In this document: positions 6,936 through 14,895 of the stretch, in pieces
How positions within the stretch are numbered: position 1 is the stretch's first letter
How the letters are laid out: the number at the start of each line of letters is the position of its first letter
Source: Opitutus sp. GAS368
Lineage (GTDB): Bacteria > Verrucomicrobiota > Verrucomicrobiia > Opitutales > Opitutaceae
DNA length: 64,000 nt
Assembly (NCBI RefSeq): GCF_900104925.1
Contig: NZ_LT629735.1
Span: 2,698,291-2,762,290, forward strand
Reading direction: 5' to 3'
Made by a program: the position numbers and the translations under genes
The notes under the pieces: generated by a model
What the model was told of the DNA's origin: nothing
Databases searched by the model: none
Seen by the model: the letters and a program-made list of their open reading frames with translations, nothing else

Positions 6936-7948
6936 GGGGAAAGCGGCGCGTCGGCGACGGGGTAGCCGCTTGAGCGGTAGATGTGCTCGACGATTTCGAG
7001 GGTGCGGATGCCTTCGCGCAAGCCGGGATTGGGCGCGCGGCCGGTGCGGATGTCCGCCTCGAAGGCGGCGAGCTCGAGCTGCCAGGAATTGTCGCCGGCC
7101 GGATAGTCCCACACGGTCGTTTCCGGCGGGCCCATCTGCGGCAGCATCTTGTAGTAAGTGCATTTCTCCGGCCCGTAGCTGCCGCCGAGGCCGTCGATGG
7201 AAATCTTGGCGTCGCGGCCATAGAGCTCGAGGGAGAAGAGATTCTTCCACTCGGTGCAACTCACGTGCAGCCACGCGGTCTGGCCGCCGGCCGTGCGCAG
7301 CGAGAGGAAGGCGTTGTCATCCACCTTCATGTCCCAGAAATAGGTCGCGGCGTGGCCGGCGACGCTCGGGAAGTCGCCCAGGAACCAGCCGGCGAGGTCG
7401 ATCAGATGCACGCCTTGGTCGATGAGTTCGCCGCCGCCGGAGAGCTTGGGGTCGGCGCGCCACTCGCGGTCGTAGCCCGTGCGACCGCCGTGGCCGTAGC
7501 GGCCGCGCAGGAACATCATCGGACCGAGGACGCGGGACTCGAAGAGCTCGCGGGCCTTCTGCAGCGCCGGATGAAAGCGGTGGTTGTAGCCGAGGCGCAC
7601 CCTGACGCCGGCCGACTCGGCGGCGGCCTGCACGGTGCGCAGCTGCGCGGCGTTGAGGGCGCCGGGTTTCTCCACGAGCACGTGCTTACCAGCGCGCACC
7701 GCCGCCAGAGTGAGCGGCGCGAGCGAACCGTTGAGGGTGGCGATGATGACGGCGTGGACGGCGGGGTCGGCCAGGACCTGCTTGAAATCCGTCGTGGCCA
7801 TCGCGCCGGCGTGGGTCTGGGCCAGCTCGGCGGCGCGGGCGGCGTCGAGATCGCAGGCATGGCGCAGTTGGCCGGGCGCAAGGGCCGCGGCGCGCTTGCG
7901 GCCGATGAGGCCGCACCCGGCGATGGCGAACTGCAGCGGGGCAGCCAT
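6932..7948 (-). CDS. Gfo/Idh/MocA-family sugar oxidoreductase
   Basis: 338 residues from the ATG at 7948. The Rossmann loop GCGLIG (11-16) and the EKP motif (93-95) mark the Gfo/Idh/MocA family, and GGELIDQGVHLIDLAGWF carries the conserved catalytic-region histidine. These enzymes oxidise or reduce a sugar hydroxyl with NAD(P). Its start overlaps the SDR stop by one base (TGATG) and its end overlaps the kinase start, so it belongs to the heptose module. I infer that it modifies the heptose or its nucleotide form, but the position oxidised cannot be read from sequence. Confidence 0.85.
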   Translation of the reverse strand: MAAPLQFAIAGCGLIGRKRAAALAPGQLRHACDLDAARAAELAQTHAGAMATTDFKQVLADPAVHAVIIATLNGSLAPLTLAAVRAGKHVLVEKPGALNAAQLRTVQAAAESAGVRVRLGYNHRFHPALQKARELFESRVLGPMMFLRGRYGHGGRTGYDREWRADPKLSGGGELIDQGVHLIDLAGWFLGDFPSVAGHAATYFWDMKVDDNAFLSLRTAGGQTAWLHVSCTEWKNLFSLELYGRDAKISIDGLGGSYGPEKCTYYKMLPQMGPPETTVWDYPAGDNSWQLELAAFEADIRTGRAPNPGLREGIRTLEIVEHIYRSSGYPVADAPLSP

Positions 7949-8808
7949 CAGGGCGTGGGTTTCTTGACGCGGTCCTCGGGCACGATCCGGCGGAGCGTGT
8001 AGACGTCGCCCGTGGCCAGGGCGCGGAATTTGGCCGGGTCCTTCCACGGGTCCCACTGGGCGCTGATGAGCTTGCCGGTGATGCCGTCGCTTTCCGCGCT
8101 GGCCAGCCAGACGCAGAGTCCCGCGCCGAGCTTCGGGTCGGCCGCGCCTTCGTCGGACCACTTCTTGTTCTTGGCGTAGAAGTCGGCCCCGGCCTTGTCC
8201 GGGCCGGCGGCGAGGACCTGCTGGGTCAGTCGCGTGCGCAGCGCGCCGGGCGCGACGGCGTTCACGTCGATACGGTTGGCGCGGCATTCCTCGGCGAGCG
8301 TCTCGGTCAGGCGGACGACGGCGGCCTTGGTGGCGGCGTAGGCGACGAAACGCGGCATGGGGTTGGTGGCGCCGCCCCCGGAAATATTGATGATCTTGCC
8401 GATGCCGTGCGGCTTCATCGCGCGGATGGCGTGCTGGCAGACCAGCAGCGTGCCGGTGACGTTGATCTGCCAGGCCTGCGTCCAGTCAGCGAGGGTGACC
8501 TCCTCGGTCGGTCCGATGGGGCCGTAGATGCCGGCGTTGTTGACGACCGCGTGGAGCGGCCCGAGCTGCGTGGCGCGGGCAAAGAGCGCCGCGACACTCG
8601 CGGGATCGGCGACATCGCAGGCGAGGCCGACGAGCTGTTGGCCGGGCTTGAGGCTCGGTGCGAGCGCCGCCTGGGCCTGGGCGACGTCCTGGGCGGTGCG
8701 GGCGCAGAAGGCCACATTGGCGCCCTCGGCGAGGAAGGCTTCGACGATATGGCGGCCAAAGCCCTGGCTGCCGCCGGTGATGAGGGTGTTGTGTCCGGAA
8801 AGTTTCAT
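7948..8808 (-). CDS. Short-chain dehydrogenase/reductase, GGGAT subfamily
   Basis: 286 residues from the ATG at 8808. TGGSQGFG (11-18) binds NAD(P), NNAG is at 90-93 and the YxxxK pair is Tyr157 and Lys161. The usual catalytic serine thirteen residues before the tyrosine is glycine here (ISGGGAT, with Ser143 one position earlier). The preserved GGGATNPMPRF context suggests a distinct SDR subfamily rather than a dead enzyme. It overlaps the dehydrogenase gene upstream by 4 bp and the Gfo/Idh gene downstream by 1 bp, so translation is tightly coupled within the heptose module. The substrate is probably a sugar or nucleotide sugar. Confidence 0.82.
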   Translation of the reverse strand: MKLSGHNTLITGGSQGFGRHIVEAFLAEGANVAFCARTAQDVAQAQAALAPSLKPGQQLVGLACDVADPASVAALFARATQLGPLHAVVNNAGIYGPIGPTEEVTLADWTQAWQINVTGTLLVCQHAIRAMKPHGIGKIINISGGGATNPMPRFVAYAATKAAVVRLTETLAEECRANRIDVNAVAPGALRTRLTQQVLAAGPDKAGADFYAKNKKWSDEGAADPKLGAGLCVWLASAESDGITGKLISAQWDPWKDPAKFRALATGDVYTLRRIVPEDRVKKPTP

Positions 8809-10067
8809 GGGCGTCCGACAGTGAGGTAGACAGCGCCGGCGACGGGAGCCACCGCTTTTTCCACCAGGCGGTTGGCATCGACGACCACCGGCCGGGCCAT
8901 CGCGCCCAGCAGGGCGGGCCAGGGGAGGTCGCGGAACTCGGGCCACTCGGTGCAGATGACAGCGGCGTGCGCGCCGCGCAGGGCGTCGGCCGCCGAGGCA
9001 GCCAGCGGCAAGTCGCGGTGGTCCGCGTCGGTCGTGCGGATGAGCGGGTCAAAGGCCCGGACCGTGACGCCCGCAGCGAGCAGCTGGCGGCAGAGCTCAA
9101 CGGCCGAGCTGCGGCGGAGCGTGCTGGTGTTGGGCGTGTAGGCCAGGCCGAGCACGGCGACGACGGGCAGCTTCACGCCGGCGAGGACGGGTTGGAGCTT
9201 GCGGAAGGCCCAGTCGCGGTGCCGATCGTTGCTCTCCTTGATGGCGGGGATGAGTGCAAGCGGGAGGTGCTTTGCCTCGCCGAGTCTGGTCAGTGTCACG
9301 ACATCCCGGGCGAGGGTACCGCCGGCGAACGGGCCGCCGGGGCTGAGGTAGGCGCGCGGGCCGATGCGCGGTTCGCTCTTCAGGCCGGCGGCGACCTCCT
9401 GGGCGTCGGCGCCGACGTTCTCGGACAAGGCGGCGATCTCGTTGATGTAGGCGACGGAGAGGGCGAGGAAGGAATTGAGCGCATGCTTCACCATCTCGGC
9501 CGACTCGGGGCGCATCCACACCAGCGGGGCGCCGAGCGGGGCGAGCAGCTGCTCCAGCACCGGCCGGGCCGGCGCGGAGGCGCCGACGATGATGCGCGCG
9601 GGTTTCTCGAAGGCCTCGATGGCCTTGCCGAGCCGCAGATTCTCCGGCGAGCAGGCGAAATGCAGCGCCGGGTATTTTTTCGCCAGCTGCGCGCAGGTGC
9701 CGACGGGTAGTTGGGAGGAGATGAGCACGACGGTGCCAGGCCGCAATCCCGGCAGCACACGGGCGAGGCGGGTGTGCACCCAATCGAGGTCGGAGCGATC
9801 ATCGGCGTCAACCGGCGTATCGTAGCAAACCCAGAGCACGTCGGCGGAGGCGGCGGAGCCGGCATCGGTGGAAAACGCGAGATTGCCGCCAGCCAGCCCG
9901 GCAGCGAGCAGCGCTTCCAGTCCCGGCTCGTGCAGCGGCGCGCGGCCGGCGCGCAGTCCGGCCACGACGGCCTCGTCGAAGTCGAGGCCGGTCACACGGC
10001 GATGCCGCGCCACGCAGGCGGCCGTGACCGAGCCGAGGTGCCAGAGGCCGAGGACAGTGAGTTTCAT
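8805..10067 (-). CDS. UDP-glucose/GDP-mannose dehydrogenase-like protein lacking the catalytic cysteine
   Basis: 420 residues from the ATG at 10067. The N-terminal Rossmann segment (TVLGLWHLGSV) and the central EMVKHALNSFLALSVAYINE helix with Lys194 and Asn198 match nucleotide-sugar 6-dehydrogenases. The active-site loop that normally reads FGGxCFxKD reads FAGGTLARD (248-255), so the catalytic cysteine is replaced by Thr251. Without it the second, thioester-forming oxidation to an acid should not work, so a two-electron oxidation of an alcohol is more likely. The gene heads the heptose sub-cluster and overlaps the SDR by 4 bp. The real substrate is unknown; a GDP-heptose derivative fits the context. 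Confidence 0.8.
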   Translation of the reverse strand: MKLTVLGLWHLGSVTAACVARHRRVTGLDFDEAVVAGLRAGRAPLHEPGLEALLAAGLAGGNLAFSTDAGSAASADVLWVCYDTPVDADDRSDLDWVHTRLARVLPGLRPGTVVLISSQLPVGTCAQLAKKYPALHFACSPENLRLGKAIEAFEKPARIIVGASAPARPVLEQLLAPLGAPLVWMRPESAEMVKHALNSFLALSVAYINEIAALSENVGADAQEVAAGLKSEPRIGPRAYLSPGGPFAGGTLARDVVTLTRLGEAKHLPLALIPAIKESNDRHRDWAFRKLQPVLAGVKLPVVAVLGLAYTPNTSTLRRSSAVELCRQLLAAGVTVRAFDPLIRTTDADHRDLPLAASAADALRGAHAAVICTEWPEFRDLPWPALLGAMARPVVVDANRLVEKAVAPVAGAVYLTVGRP

Positions 10068-10086
10068 GAATGCGCGGGCGCCAGTC

Positions 10087-11739
10087 TCAAGGAAGATCCT
10101 TTCGCTGGTAAAGCGACATATCACGTCCGAATACCGAGAAGGTTTCAACCAGCCGCAGGTGCCCGTCGCACCAAGCCTTGAGCTGCGGATAGAGGCGCCA
10201 CATCTGCTGATCGTAGGGCCAGTGACCGTGGCCGGGCATCTGGTCGGTGAGGATCATGAAGTCGGTCGCCTGCAGTTTGAAGAACACCGCTTCGTCCGGC
10301 CCGGCGAGGATGCTGTCGGGCAGGTGAACGCCGAAAGGAATCCAGACTTTGTGCCGTTCGTAGCAGACCAGCCGGAGGATCCGCCCGTCAATGAAGTCGA
10401 CGATCTGATCCACGCCGACACTCGGCGCGGCGAGGTTCCCCGCGCGGACCCTGGCATAAATATAATCGGATATCTGGCTGACGCGGACGGCGCTCTGCCG
10501 GAATTCCGGGGAGTAGGACGGCTGGAGCTCGTGGAGGACGAAGTAGCTGCCGCCGGCCGAAAGGGCGGCGAGAGCGGGCAAGGCCGGCAACCAGCGGCGC
10601 CAGGCCGGGTCGGGGCAAAACTCAATCCGGCTCCACAAGACCTGCCAGAGCCACAGAACCAGCAGCACCACGCCCGGCACGAGGACCCCGAGGACCGCCT
10701 CCGATTTTTGCTGGTGAAGGGTGAGGATCACCGCGGGCACGAGCAGGAAGACCAGACCGAAAAAAAAGATGCCGGGGGCGAAACCGGCGGCCGGTTTCCG
10801 CGGGTGGCACGCGAGGAGCAATAGCAGCAGGCCGGTGAGGCCCGCCACCGTCCAGCCAAACCAAGCGCCGAGATACAGGTCACCCAGGTGCCCGATGACA
10901 AATTTCGCCGACTGCCCCAGATCGAAACCCAGCAACCGGGCGGCACTCTCGGCGCCGGTCACATGACCAACCCAATAATAGCCCAGGATGCCCTCCCGGT
11001 TGACCCAGAAGACGGGGAGCGCCAGCGCGGCGGCCACTCCGCCCGCCAGCAACAAATTGAGCAGACGGGGCCAGCGGTCCTTGGTGCAAAGCAGCCAGAT
11101 GACGAGGAGAACGAAAATCGGGGCGAAATAGGCACCGGCAAGGAATCGCTCCAACAGGGTCGCGCCCACGGCCACCCCCAGGGCGAGCGACCAGCCTTTC
11201 GAACGAAAGCCGTCGGTCAGCAGGGCGACGCAAGAGGTCACGCCGAACAGGCACATCGCCCCATGGTCGAGCCGGAAATCGACCGCCGAGCCGGCCTCCC
11301 CGGACCAGGACCGCGCCGCGCACAACACCAGGCCGAAGCCCATCCACGCAAGAACCCGTGAGCCCGTCACCCGCGGAATGGTGAACAGCAGCGCGGCCTG
11401 CCAGGCGAGGAAGACGAGCAGGTTCAGGCTGAGCGCGGCGCTCCGGGAAGCGGAACCCGCGACCCAGAAGATCAGCACGGCGCAGGTATTGTGCAGCTTG
11501 CCCTGCACGGCGGGCGTGTCCCAGGCAAACTTCAGGCCGGCGGCCAAGCCGTGGGCCTGCATGTGATCATAGGCGTAGTAGGATTCGGTGAGATACTGGA
11601 TCTGGTCGTTCCAGCGCGGGTAGAGCGACGCGTGATCCCGGGAGGCCATGCGGTCGAACAGCAGAAACTCGGCCAGCATCAGCACGCCGGCGAGCAGCCA
11701 CATCCGGATCGGGAGGGTGTTGCGCGGGGCGGTCATCAT
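10087..11739 (-). CDS. Polytopic membrane protein, possible GT-C-like glycosyltransferase
   Basis: 550 residues starting at tandem ATGs (11739 and 11736), overlapping the epimerase stop. A first hydrophobic helix (about 12-28) is followed by a loop with DRMASRDH and RWNDQIQYLTESYY, then about ten further membrane segments to about residue 390, and a soluble C-terminal part of about 160 residues. This resembles GT-C enzymes that use lipid-linked sugar donors, which have acidic residues in the first outward loop. No family-defining motif is clear, so glycosyltransferase activity is inferred from topology and locus context. Confidence 0.5.
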   Translation of the reverse strand: MMTAPRNTLPIRMWLLAGVLMLAEFLLFDRMASRDHASLYPRWNDQIQYLTESYYAYDHMQAHGLAAGLKFAWDTPAVQGKLHNTCAVLIFWVAGSASRSAALSLNLLVFLAWQAALLFTIPRVTGSRVLAWMGFGLVLCAARSWSGEAGSAVDFRLDHGAMCLFGVTSCVALLTDGFRSKGWSLALGVAVGATLLERFLAGAYFAPIFVLLVIWLLCTKDRWPRLLNLLLAGGVAAALALPVFWVNREGILGYYWVGHVTGAESAARLLGFDLGQSAKFVIGHLGDLYLGAWFGWTVAGLTGLLLLLLACHPRKPAAGFAPGIFFFGLVFLLVPAVILTLHQQKSEAVLGVLVPGVVLLVLWLWQVLWSRIEFCPDPAWRRWLPALPALAALSAGGSYFVLHELQPSYSPEFRQSAVRVSQISDYIYARVRAGNLAAPSVGVDQIVDFIDGRILRLVCYERHKVWIPFGVHLPDSILAGPDEAVFFKLQATDFMILTDQMPGHGHWPYDQQMWRLYPQLKAWCDGHLRLVETFSVFGRDMSLYQRKDLP

Positions 11740-12716
11740 CAGGGGCGGGCGGTGTAGACCCAGCGGTTGGCCTCGAGCCAGCGCAAGGTCCGCACGATGC
11801 CCTGCTCGATCGTGAGCCTGGGCTTCCAGCCGGTCGCCAGGATTTTCTTCGTGTCGAGAAAGATGAACGGACTGTCGCCGATCCAGCCGCGGTCGCCGCC
11901 GGTGTATTCGAGCTTCGGCTTCAGGCCGAGTGCGGCGCAGATGTGGCCCACGCTGTCGTTGACGCGCACGTATTCCGCCGTGCCGAGGTTGTAGACCTGC
12001 GTGCGGTGCTTCGCGTCGCGCGCGGTGCGGGCGCGGGTCACATGGAGCAGGGCATCGATGCAGTCCTGCACGTAGAGATAGCTCTTGCGCTGCTGCCCGT
12101 CGCCGAGGATGCGGAGCCGGTCGGGATGTTCGACCAGCTGCCGGTAGAAATCAAAGACGTGGCCGTGGGTGTAGCGTTCGCCGAGGATGGAGACGAAGCG
12201 GAAGATATAGGCCTCGTCCAGCTGGCCGCCCTCGGCGTAGGCGGAGAGGAGGGTCTCGCCGGCGACCTTGCTGGCGGCGTAGAGGGAGGTCTGCACCGGG
12301 AACGGCGCATCCTCGGGCGTCGGGATCAGCGTGGCTTCGCCGTAGGTGGAGCCGGTCGAGGAGAACGCGATGCGGCGGACGCCATGGGCGCGCAGGGCCT
12401 CGAGGACGTTGAAGGTGGCGACGGTGTTCTGCTCGAGATCCTTCTTGGGATGGGCCCAGCCGTCCTTGATGTCGGCGTTGGCGGCGAGGTGGAAGACGAA
12501 GTCGGCGCCCGCCATCGCGGCGGTCAGCGCGGGCAGGTCGAGGTTGTCGCCGCGCACGAGCCGGAAGCGCGGGTGCTGGCGCGTAGCCGCCAGGAAGCGT
12601 TCCTGGCCGGTCGAGAAATTGTCCCAGCCGGTGACCGTGACGCCGTCCGCCAGGAGACGGTCGACGAGGGAGGAGCCGATGAAGCCGGCGGCGCCGGTGA
12701 CAAAAGCGTGTTGCAT
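11739..12716 (-). CDS. NAD-dependent nucleotide-sugar epimerase/dehydratase (extended SDR)
   Basis: 325 residues with TGAAGFIGSS (7-16), a Ser/Thr-rich active site (SSTGSTYG) and Tyr146/Lys150 in LYAASK. The length and the ADIKDGWAHP segment place it among extended SDRs related to UDP-glucose 4-epimerase. It should invert or oxidise C4 of a nucleotide sugar. The following gene (10087) starts on its stop codon, while the preceding methyltransferase ends 8 bp away. Because it adjoins the GDP-heptose genes it could act on GDP-heptose, but UDP-hexose is equally possible. Confidence 0.82.
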   Translation of the reverse strand: MQHAFVTGAAGFIGSSLVDRLLADGVTVTGWDNFSTGQERFLAATRQHPRFRLVRGDNLDLPALTAAMAGADFVFHLAANADIKDGWAHPKKDLEQNTVATFNVLEALRAHGVRRIAFSSTGSTYGEATLIPTPEDAPFPVQTSLYAASKVAGETLLSAYAEGGQLDEAYIFRFVSILGERYTHGHVFDFYRQLVEHPDRLRILGDGQQRKSYLYVQDCIDALLHVTRARTARDAKHRTQVYNLGTAEYVRVNDSVGHICAALGLKPKLEYTGGDRGWIGDSPFIFLDTKKILATGWKPRLTIEQGIVRTLRWLEANRWVYTARP

Positions 12717-12724
12717 GGAGGGAA

Positions 12725-13462
12725 TCAGCCGGGGAGGCGTTGCGCGCGCGGCTTCAGGACGTAGCCGATAACGAGATTGCAGAAGACGAAGGGCAGGAAG
12801 GGCAGGGGAAAATGGGCGCGGCGCTCGATGGTGAAGAAAGGGTGCAGTTCCGCCAGGATCTCGGGCACGAGGTTGATATGTTCACGGCCGTAGAACTCGA
12901 CGTAAGGGGCGGTGAAATGTCGATACCAGACGCGCTGGGCGGAGAGGCGGCGCGCCAGGCCGTAGGCCGGACTGCCCTCGGTGGGGATGACGATAAGCAG
13001 TCGGCCGGTCTCCTTGTTCACGAGCCGGTGCAGCTCGTGCAGGCAGGCGGGCAGGTCGGGCAGGTGTTCGAGCACGTGGATGGCGAGGATGCGGTCGAAG
13101 AAGCCGTCGGCGAAATCCATGCGCCGCTGGCAGTCGCCGACGACGGTCTGGACGGCGGGGTGGCGCCGGCGGATGTCCGCGGCCATGTTCTCGCGGTATT
13201 CGTTGCAGTAGTAAGCCCGTTCCTGCTCCGGGGTCAGTTTTTCGTAGTCGAGGTGCTCGCCGAGGCCGGCGCCGATCTCGAGCGTGGTGCGGAAGCCGGC
13301 GGGCGAATGCCGCACGGGCCAGGTGTGGTTGAAGCGTTCGACGAGTCCGTAGCGGGAGCGGCCCGCGAGTTCCTCGTGCCAGAGCTTCATGAACTGGTTG
13401 TTGCGCGCCTGCTGCTCGGGCGTGAGCGGCGGCAGGATTTTCGGCCACTTGGCGGTCGGCAT
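12725..13462 (-). CDS. Class I SAM-dependent methyltransferase
   Basis: 245 residues from the ATG at 13462, 8 bp after the GT2 stop. Motif I is LEIGAGLGEHLD (61-72), followed by a VVGDCQRRMDF acidic motif and an IHVLEHLPDLP motif typical of Methyltransf_11 proteins. It probably transfers methyl to a sugar hydroxyl or to a lipid-linked intermediate. A hydrophobic C-terminal patch (FPLPFLPFVFCNLVIGYVL) may contact the membrane. The frame is open to 14086, but that part is the shadow of the GT2 gene. Confidence 0.75.
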   Translation of the reverse strand: MPTAKWPKILPPLTPEQQARNNQFMKLWHEELAGRSRYGLVERFNHTWPVRHSPAGFRTTLEIGAGLGEHLDYEKLTPEQERAYYCNEYRENMAADIRRRHPAVQTVVGDCQRRMDFADGFFDRILAIHVLEHLPDLPACLHELHRLVNKETGRLLIVIPTEGSPAYGLARRLSAQRVWYRHFTAPYVEFYGREHINLVPEILAELHPFFTIERRAHFPLPFLPFVFCNLVIGYVLKPRAQRLPG

Positions 13463-13470
13463 GGTGGGGG

Positions 13471-14409
13471 TCAGTGGCGCGGCTCGAAACCGACGGACTG
13501 GTCGACGATGAACCGGGGGCGCCCGCGCACCTCCTCGTAGATCCGCCCGATGTATTCGCCGAGGATGCCCACGCTGATAAGCTGGATACCGCCGAGGAAG
13601 GAGATGAGGATGACCAGGGTCGGATTGCCCCAGAGGATCGTCCACCCCATTAATTTGTAGAAAAGGTAGATGCCCATCAACAAGAAGGAGAAGCCGGCGA
13701 TCGCGAAGCCCAGCATGGTGCTGAGCTGCAGCGCGTAGGTGGAGAAACAGAAGATGCCGTTGAAGCCGATGCGCAGCGAACCGAGGAAGCGATTGTAGTG
13801 GGTCTCGCCGGCGTGTCGCGGCGGCCGGTCGAAGGGGAGCAGGGTCTGCCGGAAGCCGACCACCGCCACCATGCCGCGCAGGAAGCCGTGCGACTCCTTG
13901 AGCTTGACCAGCTCGCCGACCACGCGGCGCGACATCAGGCGGAAATCGCCGGTGTTGGGCGGGATCGACACGTCGGCGATCTTGTTGATGACCTTGTAGC
14001 CGACGGCGGAGACAAGCTGCTTGATCCAGGGCTCGCCAGTGCGCTGCCGGCGCTGCGGCAGCACGATGTCGAAGCCGGCGCGCCACTGCGCCATCATCTC
14101 TTGGATCAGCTCAGGAGGATCCTGCAGGTCGACGTCCATGACAATGACGGCCTCGCCGCGGGAGTATTCGAGGCCGGCCAGCGTGGCCATGGGCTGGCCC
14201 ACGCGGCGGGAAAACTTCAGGAGCTTGATGCGTTCGTCGCCGGCCCGGTGCTCCCGGATGACCCCCTCGGTGCGATCGGGGGACGGGTCCATCGAGAAAA
14301 TGATCTCATAGTCGCCGGTGATCGGGGCGAGGATGGCCTGCACGCGCCGCAGGAATTCCAGGATGTTTTTCTCCTCCTTATAGACGGGGACGATGATCGA
14401 GAGCAGCAT
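13471..14409 (-). CDS. GT2 glycosyltransferase with two C-terminal membrane helices (DPM1/ArnC-like)
   Basis: 312 residues. The GT-A domain opens with SIIVPVYKEEKNI and has the metal site VMDVDLQDPPE (residues 91-100). Two hydrophobic helices follow near 232-255 and 265-290. Such proteins transfer a sugar to polyprenyl phosphate at the cytoplasmic face. They could supply donors for the GT-C-like membrane proteins of this locus. It is the first gene of its transcription block, after a 486-bp non-coding stretch, and its ATG lies inside an 8-bp inverted repeat (14408-14438) that may control translation. Confidence 0.87.
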   Translation of the reverse strand: MLLSIIVPVYKEEKNILEFLRRVQAILAPITGDYEIIFSMDPSPDRTEGVIREHRAGDERIKLLKFSRRVGQPMATLAGLEYSRGEAVIVMDVDLQDPPELIQEMMAQWRAGFDIVLPQRRQRTGEPWIKQLVSAVGYKVINKIADVSIPPNTGDFRLMSRRVVGELVKLKESHGFLRGMVAVVGFRQTLLPFDRPPRHAGETHYNRFLGSLRIGFNGIFCFSTYALQLSTMLGFAIAGFSFLLMGIYLFYKLMGWTILWGNPTLVILISFLGGIQLISVGILGEYIGRIYEEVRGRPRFIVDQSVGFEPRH

Positions 14410-14438
14410 CGGCCCTATTCATCACGGAGCGGGCCGAT
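14408..14438 (-). promoter_or_regulatory. Inverted repeat over the start codon of the GT2 gene at 14409
   Basis: Two perfect 8-bp arms, ATCGGCCC and GGGCCGAT, are separated by 15 bases. In the minus-strand transcript the second arm contains the first two bases of the ATG. A hairpin here would mask the start region of the first gene of this block. No obvious purine-rich ribosome site is seen upstream, so the structure may matter. Its regulatory effect is inferred only. Confidence 0.4.
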
Positions 14439-14895
14439 AAAATCAACCCTTGGTGCGCCCCGGGGTCAGGCGGTCATGCCCCAATCTGGAAAATCGGCCC
14501 AGTTCCTTAAGGCGTGTTGCTAAAATGATGGAACCGGGTGGCAAGCGACGAGTCGAAGCCGAGGCTTGGATTGACTGATCGCCAAACAATCCCCGCGCTG
14601 GCGCGCGATGGTTTGCTCCGGCCGCCAGTAGGAATGAGCTTTACCGCTAACTCCAAAGGACAGCACAAGGACAGCGCCAAGATAGCGCAAGGATGAAGTA
14701 AGGACCTAGTAAGGCAGCACGAAGGCAGTTCGAAGGGAGACCAGGTTGAGCCGGCAGCCAGCCAGTCAGCACCCCGGGACCGACCGTCTGCCCGGCACCT
14801 TGGCTATTTGAAGTTTATTAACCTATCTTCCCCGACCTGGGGTAACTGGCAAACGGGATTGGTTTAGAGGGGGATTCAAATTAGGACACCACCGG
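14410..14895. other. Non-coding 486-bp stretch between two GT genes
   Basis: Both flanking genes are on the minus strand, so this holds the 3' end of the 14896-16146 transcript and the leader of the 14409 gene. It contains the start-codon hairpin at 14408-14438, an 11-bp periodic repeat at 14656-14743 and an AT-rich run near 14806-14830. No convincing ORF, tRNA or strong sigma-70 promoter was found. A clean GC hairpin with a T-run was not seen either. Confidence 0.6.
14656..14743. repeat. Degenerate 11-bp tandem repeat, consensus AAGGnnnnnnn
   Basis: Eight units begin with AAGG (one AAGA) at 14656, 14667, 14679, 14689, 14700, 14711, 14722 and 14733. The spacings are 11, 12, 10, 11, 11, 11 and 11 bases. 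The fourth to seventh following bases vary (ACAGCAC, ACAGCGCC, CAGCACG, CAGTTCG). The period is close to one DNA helical turn and is not a multiple of three, so it is not coding. It lies in the only long gap of the first 59 kb. Confidence 0.7.
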
